Assembly (NCBI RefSeq): GCF_014203705.1
Contig: NZ_JACHJR010000001.1
Span: 3,658,001-3,722,000, forward strand
Direction of reading: 5' to 3'
DNA length: 64,000 bases
Source: Kitasatospora gansuensis
GTDB lineage: Bacteria > Actinomycetota > Actinomycetes > Streptomycetales > Streptomycetaceae
Shown here: positions 22,638 through 33,629 of the stretch, in pieces
How the letters are laid out: every line of letters begins with the position of its first letter
How positions within the stretch are numbered: position 1 is the stretch's first letter
Program-made: the position numbers and the translations under genes
Notes under the pieces: generated by a model
Seen by the model: the letters and a program-made list of their open reading frames with translations, nothing else
The model's database searches: none
Told to the model about the DNA's origin: nothing

Positions 22638-24848
22638 TCAGGCCTCGACCGGCTCCGGTTCGGCCGGGAGGGCCTTCACCGAGTCGAGCAGCAGCTGGGC
22701 CACGTCGACCACCTTGAGGTGCTCCTTGGCCGCGCCTTCGTTCTTCTTGCCGTTGACCGAGTCGGAGAGCATCACCAGGCAGAACGGGCAGGCGGTGGAG
22801 ACGATGTCGGGGTTGAGCGACAGCGCCTCGTCCACCCGCTCGGTGTTGATCCGCTTGCCGATCCGCTCCTCCATCCACATCCGCGCACCACCGGCGCCGC
22901 AGCAGAAACCGCGCTCCTTGTGCCGGTGCATCTCCTGCTGGCGCAGACCGGGGACCTTGTCCATGATCTCGCGCGGCGGGCTGTAGACCTTGTTGTGGCG
23001 GCCCAGGTAGCACGGGTCGTGGTAGGTGATCAGGCCCTCGACCGGGTTGACCGGGAGGAGCTTGCCCTCGTCGATCAGGTGCTGCAGCAGCTGGGTGTGG
23101 TGGATCACCTCGAAGTGCCCGCCGAGCTGCGGGTACTCGTTGGCGATGGTGTTGAAGCAGTGCGGGCAGGTGGCCACGATCCGCTTGGTCGGGGCGTCCT
23201 CCAGCGCGGCGTTCAGGGTCTCGACGTTCTGCGCGCCGAGCATCTGGAACAGGAACTCGTTGCCCAGGCGGCGCGGGGAGTCGCCGGAGCAGGTCTCCTC
23301 CTTGCCGAGGATGGCGAACTTCACGCCCGCGGTGTGCAGCAGCTCGGCGAAGGCCTTGGTGGTCTTCTTGGCCCGGTCCTCCAGGGCGCCGGCGCAGCCG
23401 ACCCAGTAGAGGTACTCGACCTCGGCCGGGTCGATGTCCTCACCGATCACCGGCACCTCGATGCCGGTCTCCTTCTTGAGCTCCTTGACCCAGTCGAGGC
23501 GGGCCTTGGTGGCCATGCCCCACGGGTTGCCCTTGTTCTCCAGGTTCTTGAGCATCGTCCCGGCCTCGGTCGGGAAGGAGCTCTCGATCATCACCTGGTA
23601 GCGGCGCATGTCGACGATGTGGTCGATGTGCTCGATGTCCACCGGGCACTGCTCGACGCACGCGCCGCAGGTGGTGCAGGACCACAGCACGTCGGGGTCG
23701 ATGACCCCGTTCTCCTCGGCGGTGCCGATCAGCGGGCGCTCGGCCTCGGCCAGCGCGGCGGCCGGCACGTTCGCCAGCTGCTCGGGGGTGCCGATCTCGT
23801 TGCCCTCGGCGTCCTTGCCGCCGCCGGCCAGCAGGTACGGCGCCTTGGCGAAGGCGTGCTCCCGCAGGCTCATGATCAGCAGCTTCGGGGAGAGCGGCTT
23901 GCCGGTGTTCCAGGCCGGGCACTGCGACTGGCAGCGGCCGCACTCGGTGCAGGTGGAGAAGTCGAGGATGCCCTTCCAGGCGAAGTGCTCGACCTGGGAG
24001 ACGCCGAAGTTCGCGTCGTCGGCCGGGTCCTCGAAGTCGATCGGCTGCCCGCCGCTGGTCATCGGACGGAGCGCGCCGAGGGCGACGCCGCCGTCCTCCT
24101 CGCGCTTGAAGTAGATGTTGAAGAACGCCAGGAAGCGGTGCCAGGCCACACCCATCGAGGGGTTGATGCCGATGGTGGTCGCCCACGCGAACGAGATGCA
24201 GATCTTCAGCATCGCGAACAGGTAGATCAGGTTCTCCAGGGTGCCGTGCGCGAGGCCCCGGAAGGCCACCACCAGCGGGTAGGAGACCAGGTACGCCGCC
24301 TCGTAGCTCTCGACGCCCGCCAGCGCGCCCTCCAGGCCGCGCAGGATCATGATGCACAGGCCGATGCCGAGGATCGTGTACTCGACGTAGAAGGCCTGCC
24401 AGGCGATCGACCCGGCGAACCGGGACTTCCGCCCGGCCCGGCCCGGCAGGCTGAGCAGGCGGATCACCATCAGGGTGGCGATGCCCAGCGTGGTCAGCGT
24501 GCCGACCAGCTCGGTGAAGATCTCGAACGGCAGCCAGTGGCCGATCACCGGGATGACCCACTCGGCGTCGAAGAGCTGGCCGAACGCGGTCACCAGGGTG
24601 GAGACCAGGGTGAAGAAGCCGACCGCGACGAACCAGTGCGCGACGCCGACGACGCCCCACTTGTTCATCCGGGTGTGACCGAGGAACTCGACGGCGACCG
24701 TCTTCGTCCTCTGCACCGGGTTGGCGGTACGGGTGGAGTCCGGCGCGCCGGTCTTCACCACCTTGTAGATGTACGCGGCCGCGCGGGCGGCGAGCGCGGT
24801 GCCGATCACAGTCGTGACCAGCGAGATGACGATCGCTGCTAGCTGCAT
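22638..24848 (-). CDS. Membrane-anchored Fe-S oxidoreductase (CCG-domain, heterodisulfide-reductase-like)
   Basis: This 736-residue protein has about five or six transmembrane helices in residues ~1-260, resembling a NarI-type haem b/quinone domain. Two 4Fe-4S motifs follow (CTECGRCQSQCPAW and CTTCGACVEQCPVDIEHI), then two CCG repeats (HDPCYLGRHNKVYSP and FCCGAGGARMW among them). It is predicted to pass electrons between a soluble flavoprotein donor and the quinone pool. Streptomycetes carry one highly conserved copy; the partner is not encoded here. The ATG preceded by ggagag was chosen over an ATG 18 codons upstream. Confidence 0.8.
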   Translation of the reverse strand: MQLAAIVISLVTTVIGTALAARAAAYIYKVVKTGAPDSTRTANPVQRTKTVAVEFLGHTRMNKWGVVGVAHWFVAVGFFTLVSTLVTAFGQLFDAEWVIPVIGHWLPFEIFTELVGTLTTLGIATLMVIRLLSLPGRAGRKSRFAGSIAWQAFYVEYTILGIGLCIMILRGLEGALAGVESYEAAYLVSYPLVVAFRGLAHGTLENLIYLFAMLKICISFAWATTIGINPSMGVAWHRFLAFFNIYFKREEDGGVALGALRPMTSGGQPIDFEDPADDANFGVSQVEHFAWKGILDFSTCTECGRCQSQCPAWNTGKPLSPKLLIMSLREHAFAKAPYLLAGGGKDAEGNEIGTPEQLANVPAAALAEAERPLIGTAEENGVIDPDVLWSCTTCGACVEQCPVDIEHIDHIVDMRRYQVMIESSFPTEAGTMLKNLENKGNPWGMATKARLDWVKELKKETGIEVPVIGEDIDPAEVEYLYWVGCAGALEDRAKKTTKAFAELLHTAGVKFAILGKEETCSGDSPRRLGNEFLFQMLGAQNVETLNAALEDAPTKRIVATCPHCFNTIANEYPQLGGHFEVIHHTQLLQHLIDEGKLLPVNPVEGLITYHDPCYLGRHNKVYSPPREIMDKVPGLRQQEMHRHKERGFCCGAGGARMWMEERIGKRINTERVDEALSLNPDIVSTACPFCLVMLSDSVNGKKNEGAAKEHLKVVDVAQLLLDSVKALPAEPEPVEA

Positions 24849-24921
24849 CGGCTCTCCGTCTCCAGCGGCTGGGGTGTAGCGGGCTCCCCTGAGTGTACTC
24901 ATCAGTAACTTTCAGGGGTGA

Positions 24922-27575
<2,654 letters not shown>

Positions 27576-27583
27576 CCGAACGA

Positions 27584-27632
27584 GCGCTGCGGAGTCGTCC
27601 GTCGTCCTGGACGACGGACGGCTCCGCAGCGC
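27584..27632 (+). other. 22-bp hairpin between grpE and dnaJ
   Basis: Arms of 22 nt (gcgctgcggagtcgtccgtcgt and its near-perfect complement, one mismatch) with a 5-nt loop fill most of the grpE-dnaJ gap. There is no T-run. It could be a partial terminator or an RNA-stability/processing element that lowers dnaJ and hspR relative to dnaK. Confidence 0.6.
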
Positions 27633-27680
27633 CGTGTCCGAACAAGCAACAGCGAACGACGCCGGGAGGTGGCAGCAGCC

Positions 27681-28820
27681 ATGAGCGCGAAGGACTACGT
27701 GGAGAAGGACTACTACAAGGTCCTCGGTGTGCCCAAGGACGCCACCACCGCCGAGATCAAGAAGACCTACCGGAAGCTCGCCCGCGAGTTCCACCCCGAC
27801 GCCAACAAGGGTGACGCCAAGGCGGAGGACCGGTTCAAGGACATCTCCGAGGCGTACGACGTCCTGTCGGACGACAAGCGCCGCAAGGAGTACGACGAGG
27901 CCCGCAGCCTGTTCGGCAACGGCGGCTACCGGGCCGGCGGCCCGCAGGGCGGCAGCTTCGACTTCGGCGACCTGTTCGGCAACAGCCCGCAGGGCGGTGG
28001 CGGGGTCGGCGACATCTTCGGCGGCCTGTTCAACCGGGGCGGCCGGCAGCCGCAGCCGCGCCGGGGCGCCGACGTCGAGACCGAGGTGACGCTCGCCTTC
28101 GAGGAGGCGGTGGACGGTGCCACCGTCCCGCTCCGGATGACCAGTCAGGCCGCCTGCCGGTCCTGCTCGGGCACCGGCGCCAAGGCCGGCACCACCCCCC
28201 GGGTCTGTCCGACCTGCGTGGGGGCCGGCACGGTCAGCCGGGGCCAGGGCGCGTTCGCGCTGTCCGAGCCCTGCCGGGACTGCAAGGGCCGCGGCATGCT
28301 GGTCGACGACCCCTGCACGGTCTGCCACGGCAGCGGCCGGGCCTCCTCGGCCCGCACCATGCAGGTCCGGATCCCGGCCGGGGTGCAGGACGGGCAGCGG
28401 ATCAGGCTCAAGGCCAAGGGCGCCCAGGGCGAGCGCGGCGGCCAGCCCGGTGACCTCTACGTCACCGTGCACGTCGACACCCACCCGGTGTTCGGCCGGA
28501 AGGCCGACAATCTGACCGTCACCGTGCCCATCACCTTCCCCGAAGCCGCGCTGGGCGGCACCATCGAGGTGCCGACGCTGAACGGCCCTTCGGTCAAGCT
28601 CAAGCTCCCGGCCGGGAGCGCCAACGGGCTGACCATGCGGGCCCGCGGCAAGGGCGCCACCCGCACCGACGGCACCCGCGGCGACCTGCTGGTCACCGTG
28701 GAGGTCGTGGTCCCCAAGCACCTCGAGGGCGACGCCCTGGAGGCACTGGAGCAGTACCGCGAGGCCACCGCCTCCGACGACCCGCGAGCCGCCCTCTTCA
28801 AGGCGGCAGAGGGAGCGTGA
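27681..28820 (+). CDS. dnaJ: Co-chaperone DnaJ
   Basis: This 379-residue protein has a J domain (~9-75) with the HPD motif in EFHPDANKG. A Gly/Phe-rich stretch follows (FGNGGYRAGGPQGGSFDFGD), then four zinc-finger repeats CRSCSGTGA, CPTCVGAGT, CRDCKGRGM and CTVCHGSGR, and the C-terminal client-binding domains. It stimulates DnaK ATPase and delivers substrates. The ATG opening MSAKDYVEKDYYKVL, with a gggaggtgg site, was chosen over an in-frame GTG 12 nt upstream. Confidence 0.97.
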   Translation: MSAKDYVEKDYYKVLGVPKDATTAEIKKTYRKLAREFHPDANKGDAKAEDRFKDISEAYDVLSDDKRRKEYDEARSLFGNGGYRAGGPQGGSFDFGDLFGNSPQGGGGVGDIFGGLFNRGGRQPQPRRGADVETEVTLAFEEAVDGATVPLRMTSQAACRSCSGTGAKAGTTPRVCPTCVGAGTVSRGQGAFALSEPCRDCKGRGMLVDDPCTVCHGSGRASSARTMQVRIPAGVQDGQRIRLKAKGAQGERGGQPGDLYVTVHVDTHPVFGRKADNLTVTVPITFPEAALGGTIEVPTLNGPSVKLKLPAGSANGLTMRARGKGATRTDGTRGDLLVTVEVVVPKHLEGDALEALEQYREATASDDPRAALFKAAEGA

Positions 28821-28827
28821 TGACCCG

Positions 28828-29337
28828 ATGACCCCCGACAGCCCGATCGGTCCGGGACCCGGCCTCGGCGAGGGCCTCCCCGGCGGCCCCGGCCTGGGCC
28901 GCCCCCGCCCCGCCGCGACCCACTACGTCCTGACCGAGGACACCCCGGTCTACGTGATCTCGGTCGCCGCCGAGCTCTCCGGCCTGCACCCGCAGACCCT
29001 GCGCCAGTACGACCGCCTCGGCCTGGTCTGCCCCGACCGGACGGCCGGCCGCGGCCGCCGCTACTCCGCCCGCGACATCCAGCAGCTCCGCGAGGTCCAG
29101 CGGCTGTCCCAGGACGAGGGCATCAACCTGGCCGGCATCAAGCGGATCATCGAACTGGAGAACCAGGTCGCCGCCCTGCAGTCCCGGATCGGCGAGCTGG
29201 CCGACTCCCTGGAGGGCGCCGCCTCGGCGCTCCAGCAGCGGGAGGCGGCGGTGCACGCCTCGTACCGCCGGGACCTGGTGCCCTATCAGCAGGTGCAGCA
29301 GTCCAGCGCGCTGGTGGTCTGGCGGCCGAAGCGCTGA
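28828..29337 (+). CDS. hspR: Heat-shock repressor HspR (MerR family)
   Basis: In this 169-residue protein, after a Gly/Pro-rich N-terminal extension, residues ~34-105 form a MerR-type winged HTH (VYVISVAAELSGLHPQTLRQ, YDRLGLVCPDRTAGRGRRYS). A coiled coil follows, and the C terminus ends SALVVWRPKR, close to the conserved end of HspR proteins. It represses dnaK and clpB through HAIR boxes, all of which are visible in this window. It starts 7 nt after dnaJ. Confidence 0.95.
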   Translation: MTPDSPIGPGPGLGEGLPGGPGLGRPRPAATHYVLTEDTPVYVISVAAELSGLHPQTLRQYDRLGLVCPDRTAGRGRRYSARDIQQLREVQRLSQDEGINLAGIKRIIELENQVAALQSRIGELADSLEGAASALQQREAAVHASYRRDLVPYQQVQQSSALVVWRPKR

Positions 29338-29352
29338 CCCTGCCTCGTGACC

Positions 29353-29394
29353 TGAGCCGCCGGTACCCCCAGTCAGGGGGCTACCGGCGGCTCA
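29353..29394 (+). terminator. Terminator of the dnaK operon
   Basis: A 13-bp perfect stem (tgagccgccggta / taccggcggctca) with an inner ccccc/ggggg pairing starts 16 nt after the hspR stop. Confidence 0.8.
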
Positions 29395-29535
29395 CGTGCA
29401 GTGGGAGAGTGCCGGATACCGACGGTTCGCTTTCGGCCGTAGCAGAACGGATACCGCGGCGGAAGCCTAAGATCCCCTCTGTACCCCATGTGTCCGCGAC
29501 CAGCAGCCTGCTGAGCCAACTCCGAGGAGCCGCAG

Positions 29536-30552
29536 ATGAGTGAGACGGCTGAGCCCGGCCTCACCACAGGCGGGCTGAACATCCTGTCGGCGGACGCCAG
29601 GGAGTTGTACCGGGCGGTGGTCCGATCCAAGGTCGAGCTGGCTCCGAGCGAGCTGCCCGCGGAGGCGAAACCGGCCCTGCAGGAGTTGCTGGACATGGGC
29701 CTGCTGGTACCGGACACCGACCATCCCGACGTACTGGTAGCGGTCGATCCGCAACAGCTGGCGGAGGGGCTCGCCGCCTCCTGGCAGCGAAAGGCGCTCA
29801 GTCTGCTCACCCGCGCGGTGGCCCTCCCGGCGGCGCTGAAAGACCTCACCGAGGAATTCCACACCCCGGAGCAGTCCGGCGGCACCATTGAGTACGTACG
29901 CGGAAAGGTGCTGATCAACCAGCGGCTCCAGCAGCTCACCAACAGCTGCTCGGAGGAATTCCTGGCCGCCCAGCCCGGCGGGCCCCGCCCGCCCGAGGCC
30001 CTCGCCAGCAGCATCGACCGCGACCTGGCGCTGCTCCGCCGAGGGGCGACCGCCCGCACCATCTACCACCCGAGCACCCGCTACCACGCCCCGACGCGCG
30101 ACTACGTCGCCGCCGTCACCCAGGCGGGGGCCCAGGTCAGGACGTTGGACGAGCCGTACACCCGCATTCTCGTGATCGACCGGCGCACCGCGATCATCCC
30201 GGTCGCCGACGACCTGAGCCTGGCCGCCTTCGTCCACGACCAGGCCATCATCAGCTACATCGTGGCCGAGGTCTTCGAGCGCAACTGGAACCGCGCGATC
30301 GACTTCGACGGCGCCCGCGCCGTGCCCCAGCAGGTCGTCTCCCGGCTGCGGCAGACGATCATCGACCTGATGCTCAAGGGGACCAGCCACCGCGTGATCG
30401 CGCGCAGCCTGGGAATCAGCGAACGCACCCTGGCGCGGCACATCGCCGACATGCGCGAGGACTATCACGTCGAGTCGCTGTTCCAGCTCGGGTACGTGCT
30501 GGCACGGTCGAACTCGGCACAAGCCGAGGTCGAGGCACCCGGTTTCGAGTGA
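29536..30552 (+). CDS. LuxR-tailed regulator with PLD-like sensor region (paralogue 1)
   Basis: This 338-residue protein has three parts. The N-terminal winged-helix-like region (~15-75) contains LSADARELYRAVV and LQELLDMGLLVPD. The middle region (~110-240) carries EEFLAAQPGGPRPPEAL and YTRILVIDRRTAIIPVADDL, resembling the TrmB/phospholipase-D-like fold. The C-terminal LuxR HTH (~270-325) contains SHRVIARSLGISERTLARHI and LFQLGYVLAR. It belongs to the same family as the four-gene operon at 31754-35534 but is alone and on the opposite strand. Such regulators are abundant in Streptomyces; their ligands and targets are unknown. It is preceded by cgaggag. Confidence 0.75.
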   Translation: MSETAEPGLTTGGLNILSADARELYRAVVRSKVELAPSELPAEAKPALQELLDMGLLVPDTDHPDVLVAVDPQQLAEGLAASWQRKALSLLTRAVALPAALKDLTEEFHTPEQSGGTIEYVRGKVLINQRLQQLTNSCSEEFLAAQPGGPRPPEALASSIDRDLALLRRGATARTIYHPSTRYHAPTRDYVAAVTQAGAQVRTLDEPYTRILVIDRRTAIIPVADDLSLAAFVHDQAIISYIVAEVFERNWNRAIDFDGARAVPQQVVSRLRQTIIDLMLKGTSHRVIARSLGISERTLARHIADMREDYHVESLFQLGYVLARSNSAQAEVEAPGFE

Positions 30553-30595
30553 TCGGTCCCCCGTTACCGATCACCGATCACGGATTCCATGGGGC

Positions 30596-30769
30596 TCAGG
30601 TCCAGTTGCTGTCCTCGAGAGCCACCACGGTGGTAACCCGTGCGCTCACGCTATTGGCAGGCTCATGCGAAGAAATGCTGTCGACGACCTGCCCGCCAAC
30701 TGCGAGAACCCCGAGAGCGACCACAAACGACACCGCTATGCGGCGCACCGAACGGTAGAAGCCTGACAC
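30596..30769 (-). CDS. Predicted small secreted or membrane-anchored peptide (57 aa)
   Basis: The frame starts at GTG after a gggagg site. A basic n-region (FYRSVRR) is followed by a hydrophobic core IAVSFVVALGVLAVGGQ and a ~35-residue polar tail ending VVALEDSNWT. This is the profile of a Sec signal peptide or single anchor with a short mature peptide. I do not recognise a named family. It lies between the lone LuxR-type regulator (convergent) and the deoxyribosyltransferase-like gene (divergent). It could be a signalling or accessory peptide for those regulators, but that is speculation. Confidence 0.5.
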   Translation of the reverse strand: MSGFYRSVRRIAVSFVVALGVLAVGGQVVDSISSHEPANSVSARVTTVVALEDSNWT

Positions 30770-31112
30770 GCGACCACAACCTCCCCTAGCCCTGCGGCAT
30801 CCAGAAAGTACCAATGAATAAGACAATCGCCCACATGATGCCGCAGAATGCGGCTTCATGTCACCAGAGGCTGGTCATCTCGGGTGCGTCATCTGCCTGC
30901 CATGCAGTGAGATGACACCACGGAGCAGTGGACGGGAAGAGAGCAACCGATGGACGATCAGTTCGCTCCCGATGCCCCGGCTTGATCACCACACTTGCCG
31001 GTGAACATTCAAATTGTCCGGCGTTAACCGCCGAACCACTGATCTTCCCCCAGCAGCCACCAAACACAGTCGGCCGGAGTGCAGCATCCCGACCGGCGAG
31101 CCCGGAGTCGAC
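30770..31112. other. Intergenic region between divergent small peptide and deoxyribosyltransferase-like genes
   Basis: About 340 bases of lower GC than the surroundings hold no convincing gene. They contain an 8-bp inverted repeat gtcatctc / gagatgac (30874-30881 and 30909-30916) and must include the promoters of the two divergent genes, which I could not pin down. Confidence 0.45.
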
Positions 31113-31736
31113 ATGAGTGAGCCCTACCTGCGCAATCGCGCCGTTCAGACCCCCGAGGGTCGGCGCGCTCGGGTGTTCCTGGCCGCGCCGCTCATGCGGC
31201 TGACCGGGCCGGCCGACAGTGTGGTGACGCTGGCCAGCCGGACCAGGCTGACCACCCTGCGCTCCACGCTGCTGAAGAGCGGCGCCGCCGTGTACAGCGC
31301 GCACCACAGCGACGCCTGGACCGTGGCCGGCCGCGCGCCGGAGCCGCGGGTGCCCTCCGACTTCCGGGCGCTGCAGACGGCGGACCTGGTCTTCGCCTAC
31401 GTCGGTGCGCCGCTCTCGGCCGGCGTCGCGCTCGAACTCGGCTGGGCCTCCTCGCTGCGCAAGCCGGTGGTGCTGCTGGTGGACGAGGCGATCACCCACA
31501 ACCCGTTGATCGCCACCATCGAGCAGGTCGCCCCCGTCCTGCCGCTGGTGTTCGACGACACCTGGTCGCAGGACGCCCTGCGGCACACCGTGGAGACCGC
31601 GCTGGACTGGGCGGGCATGGCCCTCTCGCTCCGCGAGGGCTTCTGGACCGCGCCGACCGAGGCCTTCCCGAGCCCCCGCCAGGAGCCCCCCGTCTCCGGC
31701 TTCGGCTACTGGGCCCCCGGCGTCGCCACCGGCTGA
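31113..31736 (+). CDS. Nucleoside 2-deoxyribosyltransferase-like protein
   Basis: This 207-residue protein has a Rossmann-like core ARVFLAAPLMRLTGP, LKSGAAVYSAHHSDAW, LQTADLVFAYVGAPLSAGVA, LELGWASSLRKPVVLLVD. It matches the nucleoside 2-deoxyribosyltransferase-like superfamily; the Glu in ALELGW would be the nucleophile or its equivalent. Proteins of this fold either exchange bases on deoxyribonucleosides or act as NAD/nucleotide-sensing or cleaving modules. The ATG following cggag was chosen. It converges on the four-gene regulator operon; whether they are functionally linked is unknown. Confidence 0.6.
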   Translation: MSEPYLRNRAVQTPEGRRARVFLAAPLMRLTGPADSVVTLASRTRLTTLRSTLLKSGAAVYSAHHSDAWTVAGRAPEPRVPSDFRALQTADLVFAYVGAPLSAGVALELGWASSLRKPVVLLVDEAITHNPLIATIEQVAPVLPLVFDDTWSQDALRHTVETALDWAGMALSLREGFWTAPTEAFPSPRQEPPVSGFGYWAPGVATG

Positions 31737-31753
31737 GCGGATGGGTGGGGCGG

Positions 31754-32695
31754 TCAGCCCGCTGACACGCCCTCCGCCCCACGCATCTGCCAGCCCAGCT
31801 GGAACAGCGTCTCCGCGTCGTACCGCTCACGCAGTCGGGCGATGTGCCCGGCCACCGTGCGCTCGCTCAGCCCGAGCCGACTGGCGATCTTCCGCTGGGT
31901 CAGGCCCTGGGTGAGCAACTGCCCGACCTGCTCGTGCATCCGGTCGCCGACCACCTGCCAGCGGACCCGCTCGGCCCGCTCCCAGTCCCGTTCGAAGCCG
32001 CTGACCAGGAACGAGACCACGGCCGGGTCCTCCACGATGGCAGCCCTGGTGTGATCGGCGGAGGCCGAGATGACGGCCGTCGTCCGGTCATAGATCAGGA
32101 TGCGGCTGAACGGCTCGTCCAGGACGCGCACCCGCGCGCCCCACTCGCTCACCATCGCCGCGTACTCCGCCGTCGGACCGTCCGTCCGGGCGGCGCCCTG
32201 GTAGAGCACGTGCAGCACCCCGCCGCCCTCGACGAAGCGGCGGGTCCGGTCCATCCCCACCCGGACCAGGTCCATCGGCCGGGCCCCGCCAGGGTGCGCG
32301 GCCAGCAGCTCGTCCCGGCGGTCGGCGTCGAGCTGGACGATCCTGGACCGGATCTGCTCCATGTCCTCGATGTGCAGCACCGTGCTGGTGCTCTCGATCC
32401 GGCGCGGCGCCGCGTCGTACGCCCGGGCCAACTCGCCCAGCAGATCCGGCACTTCGTCGGCCTGCCGGAGTGCGCCGGTGCCCGCCCTACGGAGTTCGGT
32501 GGCGCGCTGCTCGGCCACCGTCCGCGGGTTGACGGCCGTCAGCGTGGCGTCCCCCGTGTGGTGGATCAGCAGTCCGAGTTCGAGCAGCCGGAGCACGGTG
32601 GCGGCGTCCTGCTCGGCCACGTCGCGGAACAGCACCTTCCCGCCCTGCGCCAACACCTCACCGTAGAACGCCCGCTCGGCCTCACCCACCAGCAC
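31754..32695 (-). CDS. LuxR-tailed regulator (paralogue 2, last gene of operon)
   Basis: This ~313-residue protein has the same three-part layout as its neighbours: an N-terminal winged-helix-like segment (RAFYGEVLAQGGKVLFRDVA), a PLD-like middle (LLAAHPGGARPMDLVRVGMD, FSRILIYDRTTAVISASADH), and a LuxR HTH (LTQRKIASRLGLSERTVAGH). The end is LFQLGWQMRG. It is very close in sequence to the gene upstream of it, so the two are a recent duplication. The GTG at 32695 overlaps the upstream gene by 14 nt; a second GTG at 32689 is equally possible. Confidence 0.7.
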   Translation of the reverse strand: MLVGEAERAFYGEVLAQGGKVLFRDVAEQDAATVLRLLELGLLIHHTGDATLTAVNPRTVAEQRATELRRAGTGALRQADEVPDLLGELARAYDAAPRRIESTSTVLHIEDMEQIRSRIVQLDADRRDELLAAHPGGARPMDLVRVGMDRTRRFVEGGGVLHVLYQGAARTDGPTAEYAAMVSEWGARVRVLDEPFSRILIYDRTTAVISASADHTRAAIVEDPAVVSFLVSGFERDWERAERVRWQVVGDRMHEQVGQLLTQGLTQRKIASRLGLSERTVAGHIARLRERYDAETLFQLGWQMRGAEGVSAG

Positions 32696-33629
32696 GGGCG
32701 CCCCGCATCTGCCAGCCAAGCTGGAACAGGGTCTCGGCGTCGTGGAGTTCGCGCAGCCGGGCGATGTGGCCGGCCACCGTGCGCTCGCTCAGGCCGAGCC
32801 GACTGGCGATCATCTTCTGGGTCAGGCCCTGGGTGAGCAGTCGGCCGACCTGCTCGTGCACCTGGTCGCCGACCGCCTGCCAGCGGACCCGCTCGGCCCG
32901 CTCCCAGTCCCGTTCGAAGCCGCTGACCAGGAACGAGACCACCGCCGGGTCCTCCACGACGGCGGCCCTGGTGCGATCGGCGGACGCCGGGATGACGGCC
33001 GTCGCCCGGTCGAAGATCAACATCCGGGTGAACGGCTCGTGCAGGATCCGCACCCTGGCCCCCCATCCGGTGACCGTCGCCGCGTGGCGGGCGGTGGGCT
33101 CGTCGCTCCTGGCCGCCTCCTCGTAGAGGACCCGGAGCGTGGCGCCCCGGGCCAGCAGGCGGTGCAGCCGCTCCACCCCGCCCTCCAGGTGCTCGACGGG
33201 GCGGGCGCCACCGGGCTGTGCGGCCAGGCACTCGTCCTGGCAGTCGGCTTCGAGCTGCAGCATCCGGGAGCGGATCTCCTCCATGTCCTGGATGTGCAGC
33301 ACCCCGCCGACCCGCTCGACCTTGCGCGGTGCCGCGTCGTAGGCGCGGGCCAACTCCTCCAGCGGCGCCGGGATCTCCTCCGCCCGGAGCAGCATCCGGG
33401 TGCCGGCCGAGCGGAGGTCGGCGGCGAGACCTTCGGCGACGGTGCGGGGGTTGACGGCGGTGAGGGTGGCGTCGCCGGTGTGGTGGATCAGCAGACCGAG
33501 TTCGAGCAGCCGGAGCACGATGGCGGCGTCTTGGTGCGCCACGTCGCGAAACAGCACCTTCCCGCCCTGCGCCAACACCTCGGCGTAGAGGGCGTGTTCG
33601 GCCTCACCCGGCATCGGGAGGTCAGGCAT
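32682..33629 (-). CDS. LuxR-tailed regulator (paralogue 3)
   Basis: This 315-residue protein starts at ATG (MPDLPMPGEAEHALYAEVLA). It shares long identical stretches with the downstream paralogue, for example VLRLLELGLLIHHTGDATLT and VVSFLVSGFERDWERAERVR, and the HTH LTQKMIASRLGLSERTVAGH. The start overlaps the end of paralogue 4 by 8 nt. Near-identity to its neighbour suggests very recent tandem duplication; divergence is concentrated in the middle region, where a ligand might bind. Confidence 0.72.
   Translation of the reverse strand: MPDLPMPGEAEHALYAEVLAQGGKVLFRDVAHQDAAIVLRLLELGLLIHHTGDATLTAVNPRTVAEGLAADLRSAGTRMLLRAEEIPAPLEELARAYDAAPRKVERVGGVLHIQDMEEIRSRMLQLEADCQDECLAAQPGGARPVEHLEGGVERLHRLLARGATLRVLYEEAARSDEPTARHAATVTGWGARVRILHEPFTRMLIFDRATAVIPASADRTRAAVVEDPAVVSFLVSGFERDWERAERVRWQAVGDQVHEQVGRLLTQGLTQKMIASRLGLSERTVAGHIARLRELHDAETLFQLGWQMRGARAGG

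Noticed and set aside
30874..30916. Inverted repeat gtcatctc/gagatgac as a remnant of the IS5-type element ends
   Set aside because: It shares only the 8-9 bases around gtcatctca with the element ends at 6756 and 7505 and contains no transposase sequence; chance or an operator is as likely.
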